Positions 46,820 to 58,488 of a DNA stretch of 64,000 bases are shown piece by piece. The notes beneath the pieces were generated by a model. That model worked only from the letters and a program-made list of their open reading frames with translations. It was not told the DNA's origin and ran no database searches. Made by a program: the position numbers and the translations under genes. How positions within the stretch are numbered: the stretch's first letter is position 1; every line of letters begins with the position of its first letter. This DNA is from Diplosphaera chodatii. Lineage: Eukaryota > Chlorophyta > Trebouxiophyceae > Prasiolales > Stichococcaceae. The stretch lies in the NCBI GenBank assembly GCA_032358165.1, contig JAALGY010000023.1, positions 372,001 through 436,000 of the forward strand, given 5' to 3'.

Positions 46820-47974
46820 CACATTCTGGAAGCCATGCCACTGAGCGATGCAACATGCGCAATGACATCAGCAACATCGTTCAATACTTGTTGTATATGT
46901 GCATCACAGACGCCTAGCTCATCATTTCTGTGTGGTGCGTATGTAAGCTAGAAAGTGGCACATACATGTTGACGGCTGTGCACCACTGCAAGAGGGTTGA
47001 TCGCGACCACCTGCTGACGGTGTGCCACTGGCAGACACATAGCCGCCAGGACCCTGTGTCAGCGTGAGGCCACCCGGCAGAGACAGGCCGCCAGAGTCCT
47101 GCACAGCAGTTTCCACAAGTGAGCTCCATTGTAGCTCAGACCAGCTGGCGTGTCCTCAATGAGGGTGTTGCCTGCTTTCAGCCAGTGCCAGTCGAATTGT
47201 GCAAGGGCCTGGGCGACTTGTGCTGCTGACCGACAGCAGCCTGCACTCGGGCTTGCGACCCAGCTGTCGGTGAGCAGTTGGAAACGCCCCAGTGCACCTG
47301 AGTTTCACCCAGCAGCAGGCCAGAAGATGTCCCATCTGCCAGATCAGTGCCTGTGCCAGTCGCGCTGCTGGTGCTGGTGCTGCTGGTTCTATCGCTGCCA
47401 CTGCTGCTGCTGCTGCCAATACTACCGCCAGCGCTGTTGCCGCTGGCGCTGCTCACACCACCACCGCCAGTGTCACCGCTGCCGGCGGCAGATGAAGATG
47501 AGCTGCCGGCAGATGAGGCACCTGAGGACATCGTGCTACTGCTTCCCGCAGCCTGCTGCAGCAGCCGTAGCGCGTGCCCTGCCGGATCAAACAGCACCGC
47601 AAATCATAACAGACTCTACTGCAGTATAATCTGGAGCTATGACTGTTACGAGCTGCCCGTGCAGGCTTCGCCTTCACCTACAACACGCTGTGCAAGCTTT
47701 GGCCGGCAAGCAGATGAAGGTACCCACCTTGCAATGGGCTGCCAGTGCCGCTGCTGAATTGTCTGGGGAGTGCTAGCTTACTGCCCACAGCTGGCAGCGG
47801 CCGTGCGGCTGCAGCTGTGCACCCCACAAGCAGCAGCAGGACCACGCAGCAGCATCTCAGCAGCTCGAAGCCTGAACAGCGGGCTGTGCTCCTGCTGCCG
47901 TGGATGCATCTGTCCAGCGATGCTCTGCCTGCATGCTGGCATGCTGTGCTGCTGCTGGCCTGTTGCAGCGCCAT
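46820..47974 (-). CDS. Tentative Ser/Gly-rich secreted or wall protein
   Basis: On the minus strand, an ATG at the complement of 47972-47974 opens a frame whose residues about 35-55 are hydrophobic (CCCVVLLLLVGCTAAAARPL), like a signal anchor. It ends at a possible donor near 47730 (..SPLQ then GTGGGTAC). Downstream, 47178-47580 encodes a long Ser/Gly/Thr-rich tract (SSGASSAGSSSSSAAGSG and similar), then a Gly/Pro/Ser-rich piece (about 46940-47110). No Cys pattern or enzyme motif is seen. Such composition is common in algal extracellular matrix proteins, but simple-sequence DNA can give the same picture and the plus strand is also open there as a Leu/Pro-rich frame. Exon joins and the 3' end were not established. 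Confidence 0.33.
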
Positions 47975-48936
47975 GCCTGGCCCGCAGAGCGGACTGCCCG
48001 GATCGGGAAGCGACGGCGGCCCAGGCTCTGCGGCCCTGAAGGAGAATCTGCACGGCACCAGAGTATATCGTGCCCTGCCGGGGTTGATGAGCCCAGCACG
48101 GGCAATATGGCGGACAGATTGGCGGGTCGACTCGGTGAGAGGCCCTTCAGCCTCATGGAGTTGCTGCAGCTGTCTGGGATGCAACGAGCTGCTGGCGTAG
48201 GTCAAAGGAGCAACCGAAGGGTGTCTCACACTGCAAAACACCGGCTGCACCTTGGGGTGCGTGTGGCCCACCGCCGTTGTTAATGGCAGACCCGACGTGG
48301 GGAATGCAGCCCACCAGACGCCGACAGGACTGCGCCAGCAGCGGCCGCTGAAGCGGCGGGTCAACTCCTCCCAGAAGCCAGGCACGCTGTGCAGCAAAAC
48401 AGCCAGCCGGCCGAATGACTGGCTTCGGCCTCTAGCTCAGTGGCGCTGAAGGTTCCTGGGTGTGAAATACAGACTCTGCACAGCAAGGTCAACCTGCTGC
48501 AGTCAGCCCGCCACAGGCGAACCGACGTAACATTGTACCTCGAGATTCACCAGAATGTCCTGCCACGTGTGGGTTCATCGCATCCTTACACTCTTCGTAC
48601 AATCCCAGACTACCCCCGGCATATGCCACTTGTCAGGCTTAGAACAATGACATGGAAGCAACATAGTGAAATACCGTGGTGAAGCAACGGTGCTCAGCCC
48701 ACCCACGCACTGTAGTGCAAAACTGTGCCAGCCAAACATGTATGCAACAGGCCCTTCGGGGTTGCAGCCTATCAAAAATGGTAGCTTCATGTATGTGCAA
48801 TCAACAGGCTGTTCCCTTCTTGATCACACGCCGCCGCCTGGCCATGGCATTGCACCATCACGCTGCCAGCATGAGCTGCCAGCATGCGGCAGCTGCCCTG
48901 CTGTGCTCCAACAACAACATGCTGCCAGCCTCATCC
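47975..48936. other. Stretch between two minus-strand genes, no gene seen
   Basis: The longest minus frame continues upstream of 47974 to 48397, but that extension is Arg/Pro/Ser-rich and lacks features. It may hold the 5' UTR of the tentative gene and the 3' UTR of the Ala-rich gene. Nothing else could be supported. Confidence 0.35.
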
Positions 48937-50106
48937 TCACTCGAGTGCTGTGTCCACCCCTTGTGGTAGCTGCATGCTGCCTCCACCCTGATTACTGCCA
49001 GCCACCTTTGCTGCACCGCCAGCACCGGCATTCTGGATCACCAGCTCGTTCTCGGGGGAGGTCTTACTGCCCACAGTGGTCCCTGCTGCTATGCCAGCAC
49101 TGTCACCTCCTGCTGCCTTTGCGTCACCGCCTGCCCTCATGCTGCCTGCCCTGCTGCCTGCAGCGCCGGCTGCACCCCGACCAGCTGCTGCCGCGTCCTT
49201 GGCCTGATCTTTGCTGGCAGCTCCGTTGCCTTCAGCATTGTCCGTGAGTATGTTGTCAAGCCCGTCACCATCCACATCCAAACCAGCGTCTGCGTAGTCG
49301 GTATCCGCTGTTTCGTCCACGTTGCGAGCTGAGCCACCCTTGTCCGACACACTGGCGCTGCCTGCAGCTGCTGTGCGCTTGACAGCGCCCTGGATGGCGT
49401 TGCCAGCTGCCTTGCTGCTGTCAGCGGCAGCTGCCTTCAAGCCGCCCGCAGCCACAGCAACCTTTGCCGGAAGGTCAGCAGCCTTTTGCTTCACAGCAGA
49501 CGTGCCACTGGCTGCAGCGGCCACGCTGCTGGCAAGTGCCCCTGACTGCTTCTTCTGAGCTGCTGCCAGCTGCGCACTGGCTGCCTTGCCTGCGAGCTGG
49601 AACCCCCCGGCCTGCCCCGCAGCCACTGCATCTGCAATGCCATGTACAGCAGTTGCAGCAGTGCGGTTGCTCACGCTGCTGCCCCTGATCCCTGCGGCGG
49701 CAGCCGAGGACGCCAATGTTTTGCTCGGGATCGGTCCAGCGGCACGTGCTGAGCTGCCGTCAAACAGCGCCATGCCGTGGGTGATGTCTGCTGCGCCCTC
49801 ATTGATGCCCTTGCCAGCACCCGCGTTCGCCAATGGGTCCTGCAGGGCTGCCGCCTTGGCATTTGCCACAACGTCGGTTGATGCCGCCCCCAGCAGGCTG
49901 CCCATGTTTTCGGCCTGCCCAATGGTGCCCCGCACCAGGTCGCTGTTGCTGGCGAGCCGCTTTGCGCTTGGGGATGGCGGCGGGCTTGTAGACCAGCTTA
50001 GAAATGCCGCCAAAGCCATGACAAGCGCAAAGCCAATGACCAGCCGTGGCGCGCTGCTGGTGCCGCCGTTGCCACCATTGCGGACGCGGCCATACGCGCC
50101 GTGCAT
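48937..50106 (-). CDS. Single-exon Ala/Gly-rich type II membrane protein with a TSP3-like calcium motif
   Basis: An uninterrupted minus-strand frame of about 389 codons runs from ATG (complement of 50104-50106) to TGA (complement of 48937-48939). It is unusual in this intron-rich window. The N-terminus is short and basic (MHGAYGRVRNGG), followed by one membrane span (LVIGFALVMALAAFLSW) and a Pro/Ser-rich neck. The rest is an Ala-, Gly-, Ser- and Lys-rich repeat-like domain with spaced KAA/AAA segments, resembling LEA or helical Ala-rich proteins. Near residue 260-280 the acidic stretch DAGLDVDGDGLDNILTDN carries the D-x-D-x-D-G-x-x-D spacing of thrombospondin type 3 calcium loops. The function is unknown. 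The orientation (type II, bulk of chain luminal or outside) is inferred from the positive N-terminus. Confidence 0.72.
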   Translation of the reverse strand: MHGAYGRVRNGGNGGTSSAPRLVIGFALVMALAAFLSWSTSPPPSPSAKRLASNSDLVRGTIGQAENMGSLLGAASTDVVANAKAAALQDPLANAGAGKGINEGAADITHGMALFDGSSARAAGPIPSKTLASSAAAAGIRGSSVSNRTAATAVHGIADAVAAGQAGGFQLAGKAASAQLAAAQKKQSGALASSVAAAASGTSAVKQKAADLPAKVAVAAGGLKAAAADSSKAAGNAIQGAVKRTAAAGSASVSDKGGSARNVDETADTDYADAGLDVDGDGLDNILTDNAEGNGAASKDQAKDAAAAGRGAAGAAGSRAGSMRAGGDAKAAGGDSAGIAAGTTVGSKTSPENELVIQNAGAGGAAKVAGSNQGGGSMQLPQGVDTALE

Positions 50107-50605
50107 CGTCAAGCTGCCCGGACACTACCAACCAACCGGACGACGCCAGCTGCTTCTCGGACGGGGCTGCAAACGCAGATTCTCGATAACGCTATTTTGT
50201 ATGCTGCGATGCAACGTCAGCAACCCTGCCACGGCCGTATTGACAGGACCAGAAGCACACTCGATGGTTCCAGGTCAGATTGCTGGCAAGTTGTACGATC
50301 TCAAGCAATGAAATCACTGCGCCTTGCAGCCGGCACACGATAACCGTACTCCAGTGAGTCAGTTGACAAATGCTTCAGATCTGCAAACGCTTAATCACTC
50401 AAATGAAGCTTACGCTATAGCGGTGGCAGAGATTATACGGTTACATCTATGCAGGAGGTGGGTGCCCTGCACTGATGCACGGATACAGTCAGCCAGTTGC
50501 AGTGGCCTAATGCCTGCGTGTCATCATTAGCCTTCTCGCCTAGTCAACCTTAGCCCAAACCCTAGTGGTGCAGCCTCAGGCCTCAACCCAACACGTGCTC
50601 GCAGC
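50107..50605. other. Divergent intergenic region between the Ala-rich gene and TauE/SafE copy 1
   Basis: About 500 bases lie between divergent start codons and probably contain both promoters. AT content is somewhat higher near 50340-50450. No gene is seen. Confidence 0.45.
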
Positions 50606-53600
50606 ATGTGCAGGTACCCCGCGCCGTGCCTCCCTGCAAACCCCATCGATCGACGTGCTTTCCTCCACTCAGTGTCCAACATCTGGCCCGACATGCGCAA
50701 TGTTCCCCCCGGCGTGGGTAGGTTCCGCTCAGGTATCGTATCTGGGCCGACTATCTTGCTGGGCCTTCTGGCCGCAGATCGCGTCGCCCGAGAGGGCCTC
50801 ATACCCCACAAGGACCTATGGCCGCTCAACGCCAGAGACATTGCCGGCCTGGTGCTCGCGGCGCTATCGCTGCTGGTGGCAGCCGGCGGGGGCATCGGTG
50901 CGTAATGCTGCAAAGTCGTAAGGGTGCAGCGTGATTTGCTGCAGCCTTCGGCTGCATACGCTACGCTGTTGGCTTGCCAACGTAGTAGCTTCCACATGCT
51001 TCCCTGCAGCAGGGTGTCGGTTGCTGCTGTGTCAACATTCATGCACACAGGCTGGATGGCCTTGCACTATCTTGCATGGTCTTGCAGGCGGCGGAGCACT
51101 GCTGGTACCAATACTGATCATGATACTCGGTAGGCCACATTGTGCCGGCACTTCGCCCACCAAAAGACAAACTTGACCCGTGCTGGTGTAACATGTTGCC
51201 ACGCTATGGCTGGTGTGCGTTCTATGATCAGCTGGTGTGTATCCCTGCAGCGTTCCGCCCCAACAACGCAGTGGCGCTCAGCAACGTCGCCATAGTGGGT
51301 GGCGCGCTGGCCAACTTTGCGTTCAACTGGCAGCGGCGGCATCCATCTGGCACCCGCAGCCTCATCGACTGGTGTGCGCCACTGCCGCTCTGCCACTAAT
51401 GTCAACCTTCAAGTCACTCGAACAACTCGCATGGCACAAACCATAACACTCCTGGATTGTCGTGTCCGCCCGTCATCAGCGTTGGCCTGTGAGCAAGCCG
51501 CAGCCGGACCACAGCAACACGCTCCGTTGTTGCAGGGACCTCATTCTAGTCCTGGAGCCAGCCACGATTCTGGGTGCCTTACTGGGATCCTACGTGAACA
51601 AGGCGGGCAGATTCTTTACTCACATAGATGCTCGGGACACCATGGCAGCTGTACCAGCAGCTGGCACCCCTTTCGATCGTTTGTCATGGCATCTGCTGTT
51701 GATCAGTGAGAGCAACTGTGATCGAGGGTAATACTGCGCATGTGCAGGTGCTGCCACCATGGCTGACGACGGTCCTGCTGGCAGCGCTGCTAGTCTTGCT
51801 GTCCAGCAAGCTCATCCGTCGGGGCATTCTGACATACCGCTCAGAGACCAAGGCTCAGCGAGCGTTGGCAGAGGGAGCCGCCGAGATCAGGGCTGCACTG
51901 GAGGCACCACTGCTTAGTGAAGGTGCTCTATATGTGCGTCGAGTCGGCATGACGTCTCTTCAGTGCCGCATGCACAACTGAACAGTGCCCACACGCTGCA
52001 CATGGTGTTGTCAGATGCCATGCAGGGGCACTTGGCAGCGGCGGCGGCAGGGCAATGGCTACAGTGGGGTCAGCCGGCTCGCTCTGCGTCGGCAGCAGCG
52101 AGGTCCGGCGCCGTGGCTACCGCCGTCTGGTCAGCAACACGTCCGTATCGGAGGACACCAGCTTCTTTGAGAGCATCAGCCGCACCCCAGCAGCGCATGC
52201 GGACGACAAAGGTGTTTGCCAGCAACCCGATGTCCACCTTACATCTAGCACAGTGCTCATCCTCCATGGCTGTTGCAAACGCCTGATGAAGCCCGAGAAT
52301 GCTCGAGCTCGGCACTGACACTGACGGCTTGCAGAGCACGCAGCTGGCGCTTTTCCGGAGGTGCTCGAGTCGCCTCGGCCTGGCCGCCCCTCTGAAGCAG
52401 CCAGCGGTCCAGCCGCCAGGCTCGAGGTGAACGCTTGAGTTTGCTGGGTATTGACCACAGCGTGCTGCGACCATGAAGGGTTCGCTGCCTTGCAGCTGCA
52501 CAAGAGGACGTGTCCACTAAGCCACTGCAAACCCTCATGTCCTCCATCTGCTGCTTTCAGCAAGTTCAGCATGCACAGCTGCTACTGCAGGCAAGTCCAG
52601 AACAGCGAGCGGCCCTGGAGCGCATATTGGAGCGCGAGGGCCGCCAGCTGCCATGGCAGCACCTTGTCGTTTTGCTGCTGTTGACCGCAGGTGACTATCC
52701 CTCTGGCTCGTCGTTGTGCGATGTCTTGATCAGTTGGTGCACCTGTTACACATGGCAATGGCGCTGGCTGTGGGTATGGCCAACATCAACAGTGCTATCA
52801 CTGCTGGGTGGTGTGCGCCCCCGGGCCGCCGCCTCATTTGACGTGCGCAGGCTGTGTTTGCAGCCGTCATCATCAGCGACGTGATCAAGGGGCGGGTCAA
52901 GTGCGGCAGCGCCAGCTACTGGGCGATCTCGCTGAGCCTGATCCCCCTCATCATCGTCACCTCCGCCGCCGTTGCCCGGTGGCTGGTGCGCAAGAACACC
53001 ATCAAGGTTGCAGCTCATCACGAGCTGCCAGAGGGCGAGGTGAGAATAATGCCACCCAATATACCGTACGTAGCCGTGCCTGGCTGACACTGTCAGCATG
53101 CCCTTCGGACCCTTGGAAGGAGCTGGGCTCGCCAATGAGACATCCTCATGTGCCACGTGGCGGCCACCAAGTTATCGACTGGCTGTAGGTGGCATGGACA
53201 CCAAGGAACACAGTGCTGTATCCATTCATCTGCAGCCTTGCAGGGCTGGTCGCAGGTGCTGCGTCAACACAGCTGATGACCTCCACGGCTTGCTCCCTCC
53301 CCCGTCTTCCTATCCTGACTCAGCAGCACTTGTGACGGATGCTGTGTCGCACACGGTCATGGGCGTTTGTCACCCTACTCGCTGGTGTGCATGTGTCGCG
53401 CTGACGGTGAGTTAACGGCCTGCTGACGATCGGCAGGCATGTTTGGCGTGGGCGGCGGCATCGTGAAGGGGCCGCTGATGCTGGAGATGGGGGTGCTGCC
53501 CGACGTAGCGGCCGCCACCAGCGCTACCATGATCATGTGGGACATGGCACATTGCAGAGCAACCTTCATGCCCAGTAAATATCAAATGCAACGTGACTGA

Positions 53601-54259
53601 TGCCCTGCCGTGCTTGCCATCTATACAGGTTCACAGCTGCTTCGGCATCCGCGGTCTACATCAGCTTCGGCACCGTCAAGTGCGAAGATGCTGCCTTCCT
53701 GCCACACCCTGCCGATGACCATTCTGCTGATATAGACGGTAGCAAGCGTGTGAGGTGGCAATACAAGACCCTTTCTGATTGCAGGTATGATTATGGCGTG
53801 GCAATTGTTGTGCTGGGCTTCGCTGCGACGATGCTGGGGCAGCTGGGCGCCCATTGGCTGATGACGCGGCTGCAGCGGCGATCTGTCGTCGTGTTCTGCA
53901 TGGCGGCGCTGCTGTGGGTCCCCACCAGTCCTGCCAGGACTGACGACATGACCCGTTGCCACCTGCATTCTGTGTGCCAGCACCCCTCAGGGATGAGCCA
54001 TGGTAGATGCTGATGCCAAAGCGGTGACCTGCTGCAGATCGCTGTCAGCTGCTGTCATGGTGGTGGAGGCTGGCGTGCGGACCACACAGGTGCACCGCGT
54101 CCTGCAACACCAAATTGGCTGCGCATGGCAGCTGGAACGAAGCAGCATGTGCGTGAGTCCCTCATCTGCGTTGTACAACCCCATTATGTGTCTATGCAGT
54201 CTGCGCGACATCACCAGCTGTGGGATTGGCGCACGGTGTGCTCCGCTGCAGACCAATAG
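50606..54259 (+). CDS. TauE/SafE family membrane transporter, copy 1
   Basis: TauE/SafE proteins are multi-span anion exporters, linked in bacteria to sulfite or sulfonate efflux; plant members are poorly characterised. ATG 50606 is the first in-frame start. Landmarks are AGLVLAALSLLVAAGGGIG joined to GGGALLVPILIMIL (50900/51088), NNAVALSNVAIVGGALANFA (about 51259-51320), LEPATILGALLGSYVNK (about 51552-51602), LTTVLLAALLVLLSSKLIRR (about 51760-51820), a hydrophilic loop (about 52060-52210), QRAALERILEREGRQLPWQH then LVVLLLLT (about 52605-52690), SASYWAISLSLIPLIIVTSA (about 52908-52970), the second-half signature GMFGVGGGIVKGPLMLEMGV (about 53438-53500), FTAASASAVYISFGTVK (about 53630-53680), DYGVAIVVLGFAATMLGQ (about 53787-53840), RRSVVVFCMAALL (about 53877-53915), LSAAVMVVEAGVRTTQ (about 54042-54090) and a last exon with HHQLWDWRTVC, TAG at 54257-54259. 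The two halves with paired GGGxG signatures are the family's inverted repeat. Confidence 0.88.
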
Positions 54260-54866
54260 CTGACTCAGCATGACGGCGGCGTCTCCATGGTGTGCTTCAG
54301 ACCAGGTCGCTGAGCGCTGACAGATGTAGGTTGTGAAGAGAGCAGTGGTTGTGTGGTATACCATGCTGCCGTTATGCTGAGGGAGTTGTGAGAGCTGAGG
54401 TCTACAGCAACTTGGATAGGGCTTCTGGGGTGGTGCACGTGATGTGCTGACAAACCATGGCACGAGCGTGCTGCATCCCTTTTGAGCGTCACTTATAAAC
54501 AGCGATTGCAAATCCGTTTGCAGTGCTCAAGTTTGTGTTTGGCCCATTCATGCCATCGAAAGCGTAACTTCCGGCACCCATCCTCGTTGCTAGGTCAGGC
54601 CTTCACCTGAACGGCTGAGAGCGGTGCAAAACAGATGCCTCAGTCTACCGTCTGCTTCTTAGCTATGTTTTGAGCGAGGATAGACAGATGCAGACGATCA
54701 GTGCCTGAGCTGCACCGGCAGTGTCCTAAGACTAGTCAGCTGCTGCATGCTGTCAGCCTGAGCAGGAGCAGTTGACAATTGACATCCGCTTGCGCCTAGT
54801 CAAACTTCTAAGACAAGAGCCCACCGCTCTAGTTGGGCGACAACGTGCAGACACCACTGCATCATC
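54260..54866. other. Spacer between the two TauE/SafE genes
   Basis: About 600 bases lie between the stop of copy 1 and the start of copy 2, both on the plus strand. The spacer is long enough for an independent promoter for copy 2. No gene, repeat or trace of the duplicated 5' exon was found. Confidence 0.45.
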
Positions 54867-57800
54867 ATGCGCCGCCTCATGCACATGCAACATGCACCGC
54901 TCAGCAGTGTGCTGGGCGGTGTGCTGCTGGTGGTGTCACAATATGCCGCAAGCAGGTGAGTCGTAATGTGACCTGCACAACAAACATCGAGCATGCACTT
55001 CTCGCCCCATGACAGACATGCCTCCATGGCTGCTGGCGCTTTACAAGGCATGGCTCCTGCATAGTGCCCCATTACGCTGGAAGCATCACTTTACAGGTAC
55101 TTGGGCGCCAGCATGCACAAGAACCTGTTCCCGCTCGATGGCGGGGACATCGGCGGCATCACGCTGGCTGCAGCCGCATTGTTTGTGGCTGCGGGCGGCG
55201 GCATCGGGTGAGGTGGCCGGACAAATACACCATGCTGGGCGTGTCCCGTGAATCGTTGCAGGTCTGCAAATGGGCATGGCGTTCTTTATTAATGTTGCCA
55301 TTCATATGCTGTGGTGCAGGGGTGGCGCACTGCTCGTCCCTATCTTGCTCCTCATCATGAGTGAGCCCTGCTTCATTGCTGTGCACCGCTGACCGGGCAA
55401 GCACAAGCATTGACGAGTGTCTCGACACTTAGCCGGAGTTGCCTCTCCTCTTGCAGATTTTCACCCCAACAATGCTGTGGCTCTGAGCAATGTGACAATC
55501 GTGGGAGGTGAGCATGCATGTCCATGCCCCAGACTCTGTGTAGCGTGTTGGTGGACGAGGTGTATTTTGGCATATCGTGCAACCAGCTGACCCGTGATGG
55601 TGACAGGCGCCATAGCAAACTTCATATTCAATGTTCGGCGGCGGCATCCCTCTGGCGACAAGCCGCTGGTGGATTGGTGGGCACATCGTGTTTCACCTGG
55701 CGTGCAAATTTCAGCGTCACTCCCCTCGGGTGCTCTTGTGGTCTTGTTGCTGTGCCAGCATGCACGTGCGCAGTGCATCTCATTCGTCATCTGCTGCTGG
55801 CCGTAGGGATTTAATTCTAGTGATGGAACCGACCACGATCCTGGGTGCGCTGGTAGGGAGCTACGTCAACAAGGTAGGCACTAGTGAGCCCGCTGCGTGC
55901 TCGACGCAGGGCAGCAGGAAGCCACCACGTCCATTTCTGAGATGCCCGGCACGTTCGCCGCGTCGTAAAGCTACCGCAACAACTGAATCGGAACCCTACG
56001 CACGTCTGCAGCTGCTGCCGGCGTGGGTGACGACGGTGCTGCTGGCGGCGCTGCTGGTGTTCCTGGCCACCAAGCTCATGCGCCGTGGCATTCGCACCTA
56101 CCGCAGCGAGACTGCAGAGCAGAAGGCGGCGGCCGCAGAGACGGCCGCCACATCCGATGGCGACGGCGGCAGCAGCAGTGCTCCAGGTGTGACCGCAGGC
56201 ACCCTGGGCCTGCTACTAGCGCTCCTGGAGGCTGACCTGTAAGCTCTCGGGTTCATGATGTGGTGCTTGTTCCGCTGCAACCAGGGGCTGCAGGGGGACT
56301 GAGCTCGCTATAACGTCTTGCAGTGTGTCACCTCCATTGCAGGCTCACCGCCGGTGCCCATCAGCAAGCGCCTGGCGATCCGCATGGACCACGTCGCATC
56401 CTTCAACAGCGTGTCCGAGCACACCACGCTGTTCGAGAAGCTGCACGACCGCGCCGCAAAGGTGGCAGGTGCTGCGCCGTCACACTCTCTCGAGCACATG
56501 CGCATGCTGGATACAGAAGGGCGCCCTGTGAAAGTCACCTGCGGTCAGACTGTTGTAACGCAATCGTGCTCTGCTGCCCAAGTTGTGCTACCCAGTATAT
56601 GAGATGGGCACACATACAGCCGTTGTGTATGCGCGGCAGAGTCCATCGTGGAGACGGCTGCGGAGCTGTCTGCACCGTTGCTCGGCCGCAGCGAGCACCA
56701 TGCGAATGGCGATGCCGATGGTGCAGCGGGGGACGGCCCTGCCGCAGACAACGGGCCGTCAGTCGCAGCTGAGGAGCAGGTGTGCCTACTGTCACGACCA
56801 CTGACCGTGCTGTGATGCTCTCCTGATTATAAAACTTCTCTAGTGCTGGGCATGGCGGGTCGCGGGGGTGGTGTCCATAGTCATGAAGGCATTTCCCTGC
56901 ACTTTGCAGGCGCAGCTGGAGCGTGTTCTGGAGGCCGAGGGCAGGCAGCTGCCCTGGCAGCACCTGGTCATTCTGTTCGGCCTGACCCTGGGTGCGCAGC
57001 CGTCTCGTTGCTGCACTTTTCTGATCTTCCGATTGCCAAAGCGTCTGTCTGGCGCCAGACTGCCATGATCTTGCACCACCGTCGGCCAGCTGGGATGCAG
57101 TCACTGGAGGGGTCGGGTCTCGATGGTTGGAGGGGTGTGAAATTGCATCATGATGTTCATCCGCTTGCCGCTGCAGCTGTGATCGCTAGTGACACGGCAA
57201 AGGCGTCAAAGTACGTGGCGTGCGGCAGCGCGGCCTACTGGGCCATCGCACTGAGCCTGGTGCCCATCACCGGGCTGGTGTCGGCCGGCGCGGCGGTGTG
57301 GCTGACGCGCAAGCACGACCTCAAGCAGGCCGCTGGGCGCTCCCTGCGCAAGGGCGAGGCAAGTGATGCGGTTGCATGTCACTCTGCTTCCCACCCTGGA
57401 CCTCAACGTCTTGGATGCAGCACACCAGCAGCTGGCAATCCTGGCAGCATTGGGTGTCGTCAGGGCAGCACCCTGGAGGCACTTTTGGCATACATGCCTC
57501 GAAGGCTGTCGTTTGTACACCAATGCAGGTGGCGTGGACCAGACAGAACACAATCGTGTACCCGGCAGTGTGCAGCCTCGCAGGCCTAGTTGCAGGTACT
57601 GCTTGATATCATGCAAGTCGTTTAGCAGTGAAATTTGATGGCACCGGTCTGAGATGTTGTCAGGCCGTAAAGCCTGCGTTTGTGCTGACAGGCATGTTTG
57701 GCGTGGGCGGCGGCATCATCAAGGGGCCGCTGATGCTCGAGATGGGGGTGCTGCCCGACGTGGCTGCGGCCACCTCTGCCACCATGATCATGTGCGCCCT

Positions 57801-58488
57801 GCAGGCCCTGCACCCATCGAAGACCCCCCACATCGTCCTCTGCTGCAAGTGGTTCTGACCCATTGACTGGTCCCCACCTTGCAAAGTGTCCCTTCTATGC
57901 AGGTTCACTGCAGCCTCAGCCAGCGCGGTCTACATCGGCTTCGGCACTGTCAAGTGCGTCCCTGCACATGTGCAGTCCTCCACCGCCTTCCACTCTGCAT
58001 GTGCACGCCGGCGGCGGACATCATCACAACAAGCACGGGCGAGCACACCCGGAGATAAATTCATCACGTTGCTTGCAACCTGCAGGGCCGACTATGGCGT
58101 GGCCATGTTTTCTGTTGGGTTCCTAGTCACGCTGGCGGGGCAGGCGGCCGCGTACTGGCTGATGCAGCGCCTGCAGCGCCGCTCCGTTGTCATCTTCTGC
58201 ATGGCCGCCCTCATGTGCGCTGCACAGCGGCCGCGTATAAGCTATGTCATGGACCGTGTGCTCGGCTGCTGTCTGCTGCTCCGATTGCTGTGGTTGCTGA
58301 GCGCATGGCCTGCTCAAACTGTGCAATGAGCAAGGTGTGTTGGGTTGCACACGGGGCTAGGCGTCGCTTCACGACATGTGTGACGGCGCAGGAGCGTTGC
58401 GGCTGTGGTGATGACGGCTGAGAGCGCATTCCGCACAGTGGGTGCTGCGAAGCACCACCGCCTCGCCGGCTGGGGCAGCATCTGCTGA
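54867..58488 (+). CDS. TauE/SafE family membrane transporter, copy 2
   Basis: Exon 1 (54867-54955) begins at ATG 54867 and encodes a signal-peptide-like LSSVLGGVLLVVSQYAAS. Exon 2 starts at 55097. Landmarks in order are ITLAAAALFVAAGGGIG joined to GGALLVPILLLIM (55211/55319), NNAVALSNVTIVGGAIANFI (split near 55507 and 55607), MEPTTILGALVGSYVNK (about 55822-55873), VTTVLLAALLVFLATKLMRR (about 56026-56085), a long hydrophilic loop with LFEKLHDRAAKVA and an acidic Ala/Asp-rich part (56340-56780), LEAEGRQLPWQHLVILFGLT (about 56928-56990), AAYWAIALSLVPITGLVSAG (about 57232-57290), GMFGVGGGIIKGPLMLEMGV (about 57692-57755), FTAASASAVYIGFGTVK (about 57903-57955), DYGVAMFSVGFLVTLAGQAA (about 58090-58150) and RRSVVIFCMAAL (about 58180-58215). 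The last exon (58392-58488) reads SVAAVVMTAESAFRTVGAAK, ending GWGSIC with TGA at 58486-58488. Its intron plan matches copy 1, showing tandem duplication. Confidence 0.9.

Noticed and set aside
47347..47560. Plus-strand Leu/Pro-rich frame that looks like a membrane protein
   Set aside because: It is the antisense of a Ser/Gly-rich tract of AGC/GGC-type codons, which always yields Leu/Ala/Pro runs. The minus strand has a plausible start and anchor instead.
48425..48500. TAGCTCAGTGGCGC, which resembles a tRNA D-arm
   Set aside because: No T-arm GGTTCGA-like sequence at the right distance and no acceptor stem pairing could be found.
49050..49140. Minus-strand region of the Ala-rich gene as a collagen-like repeat
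   Set aside because: Gly spacing is irregular and no Gly-X-Y periodicity holds for more than a few triplets.
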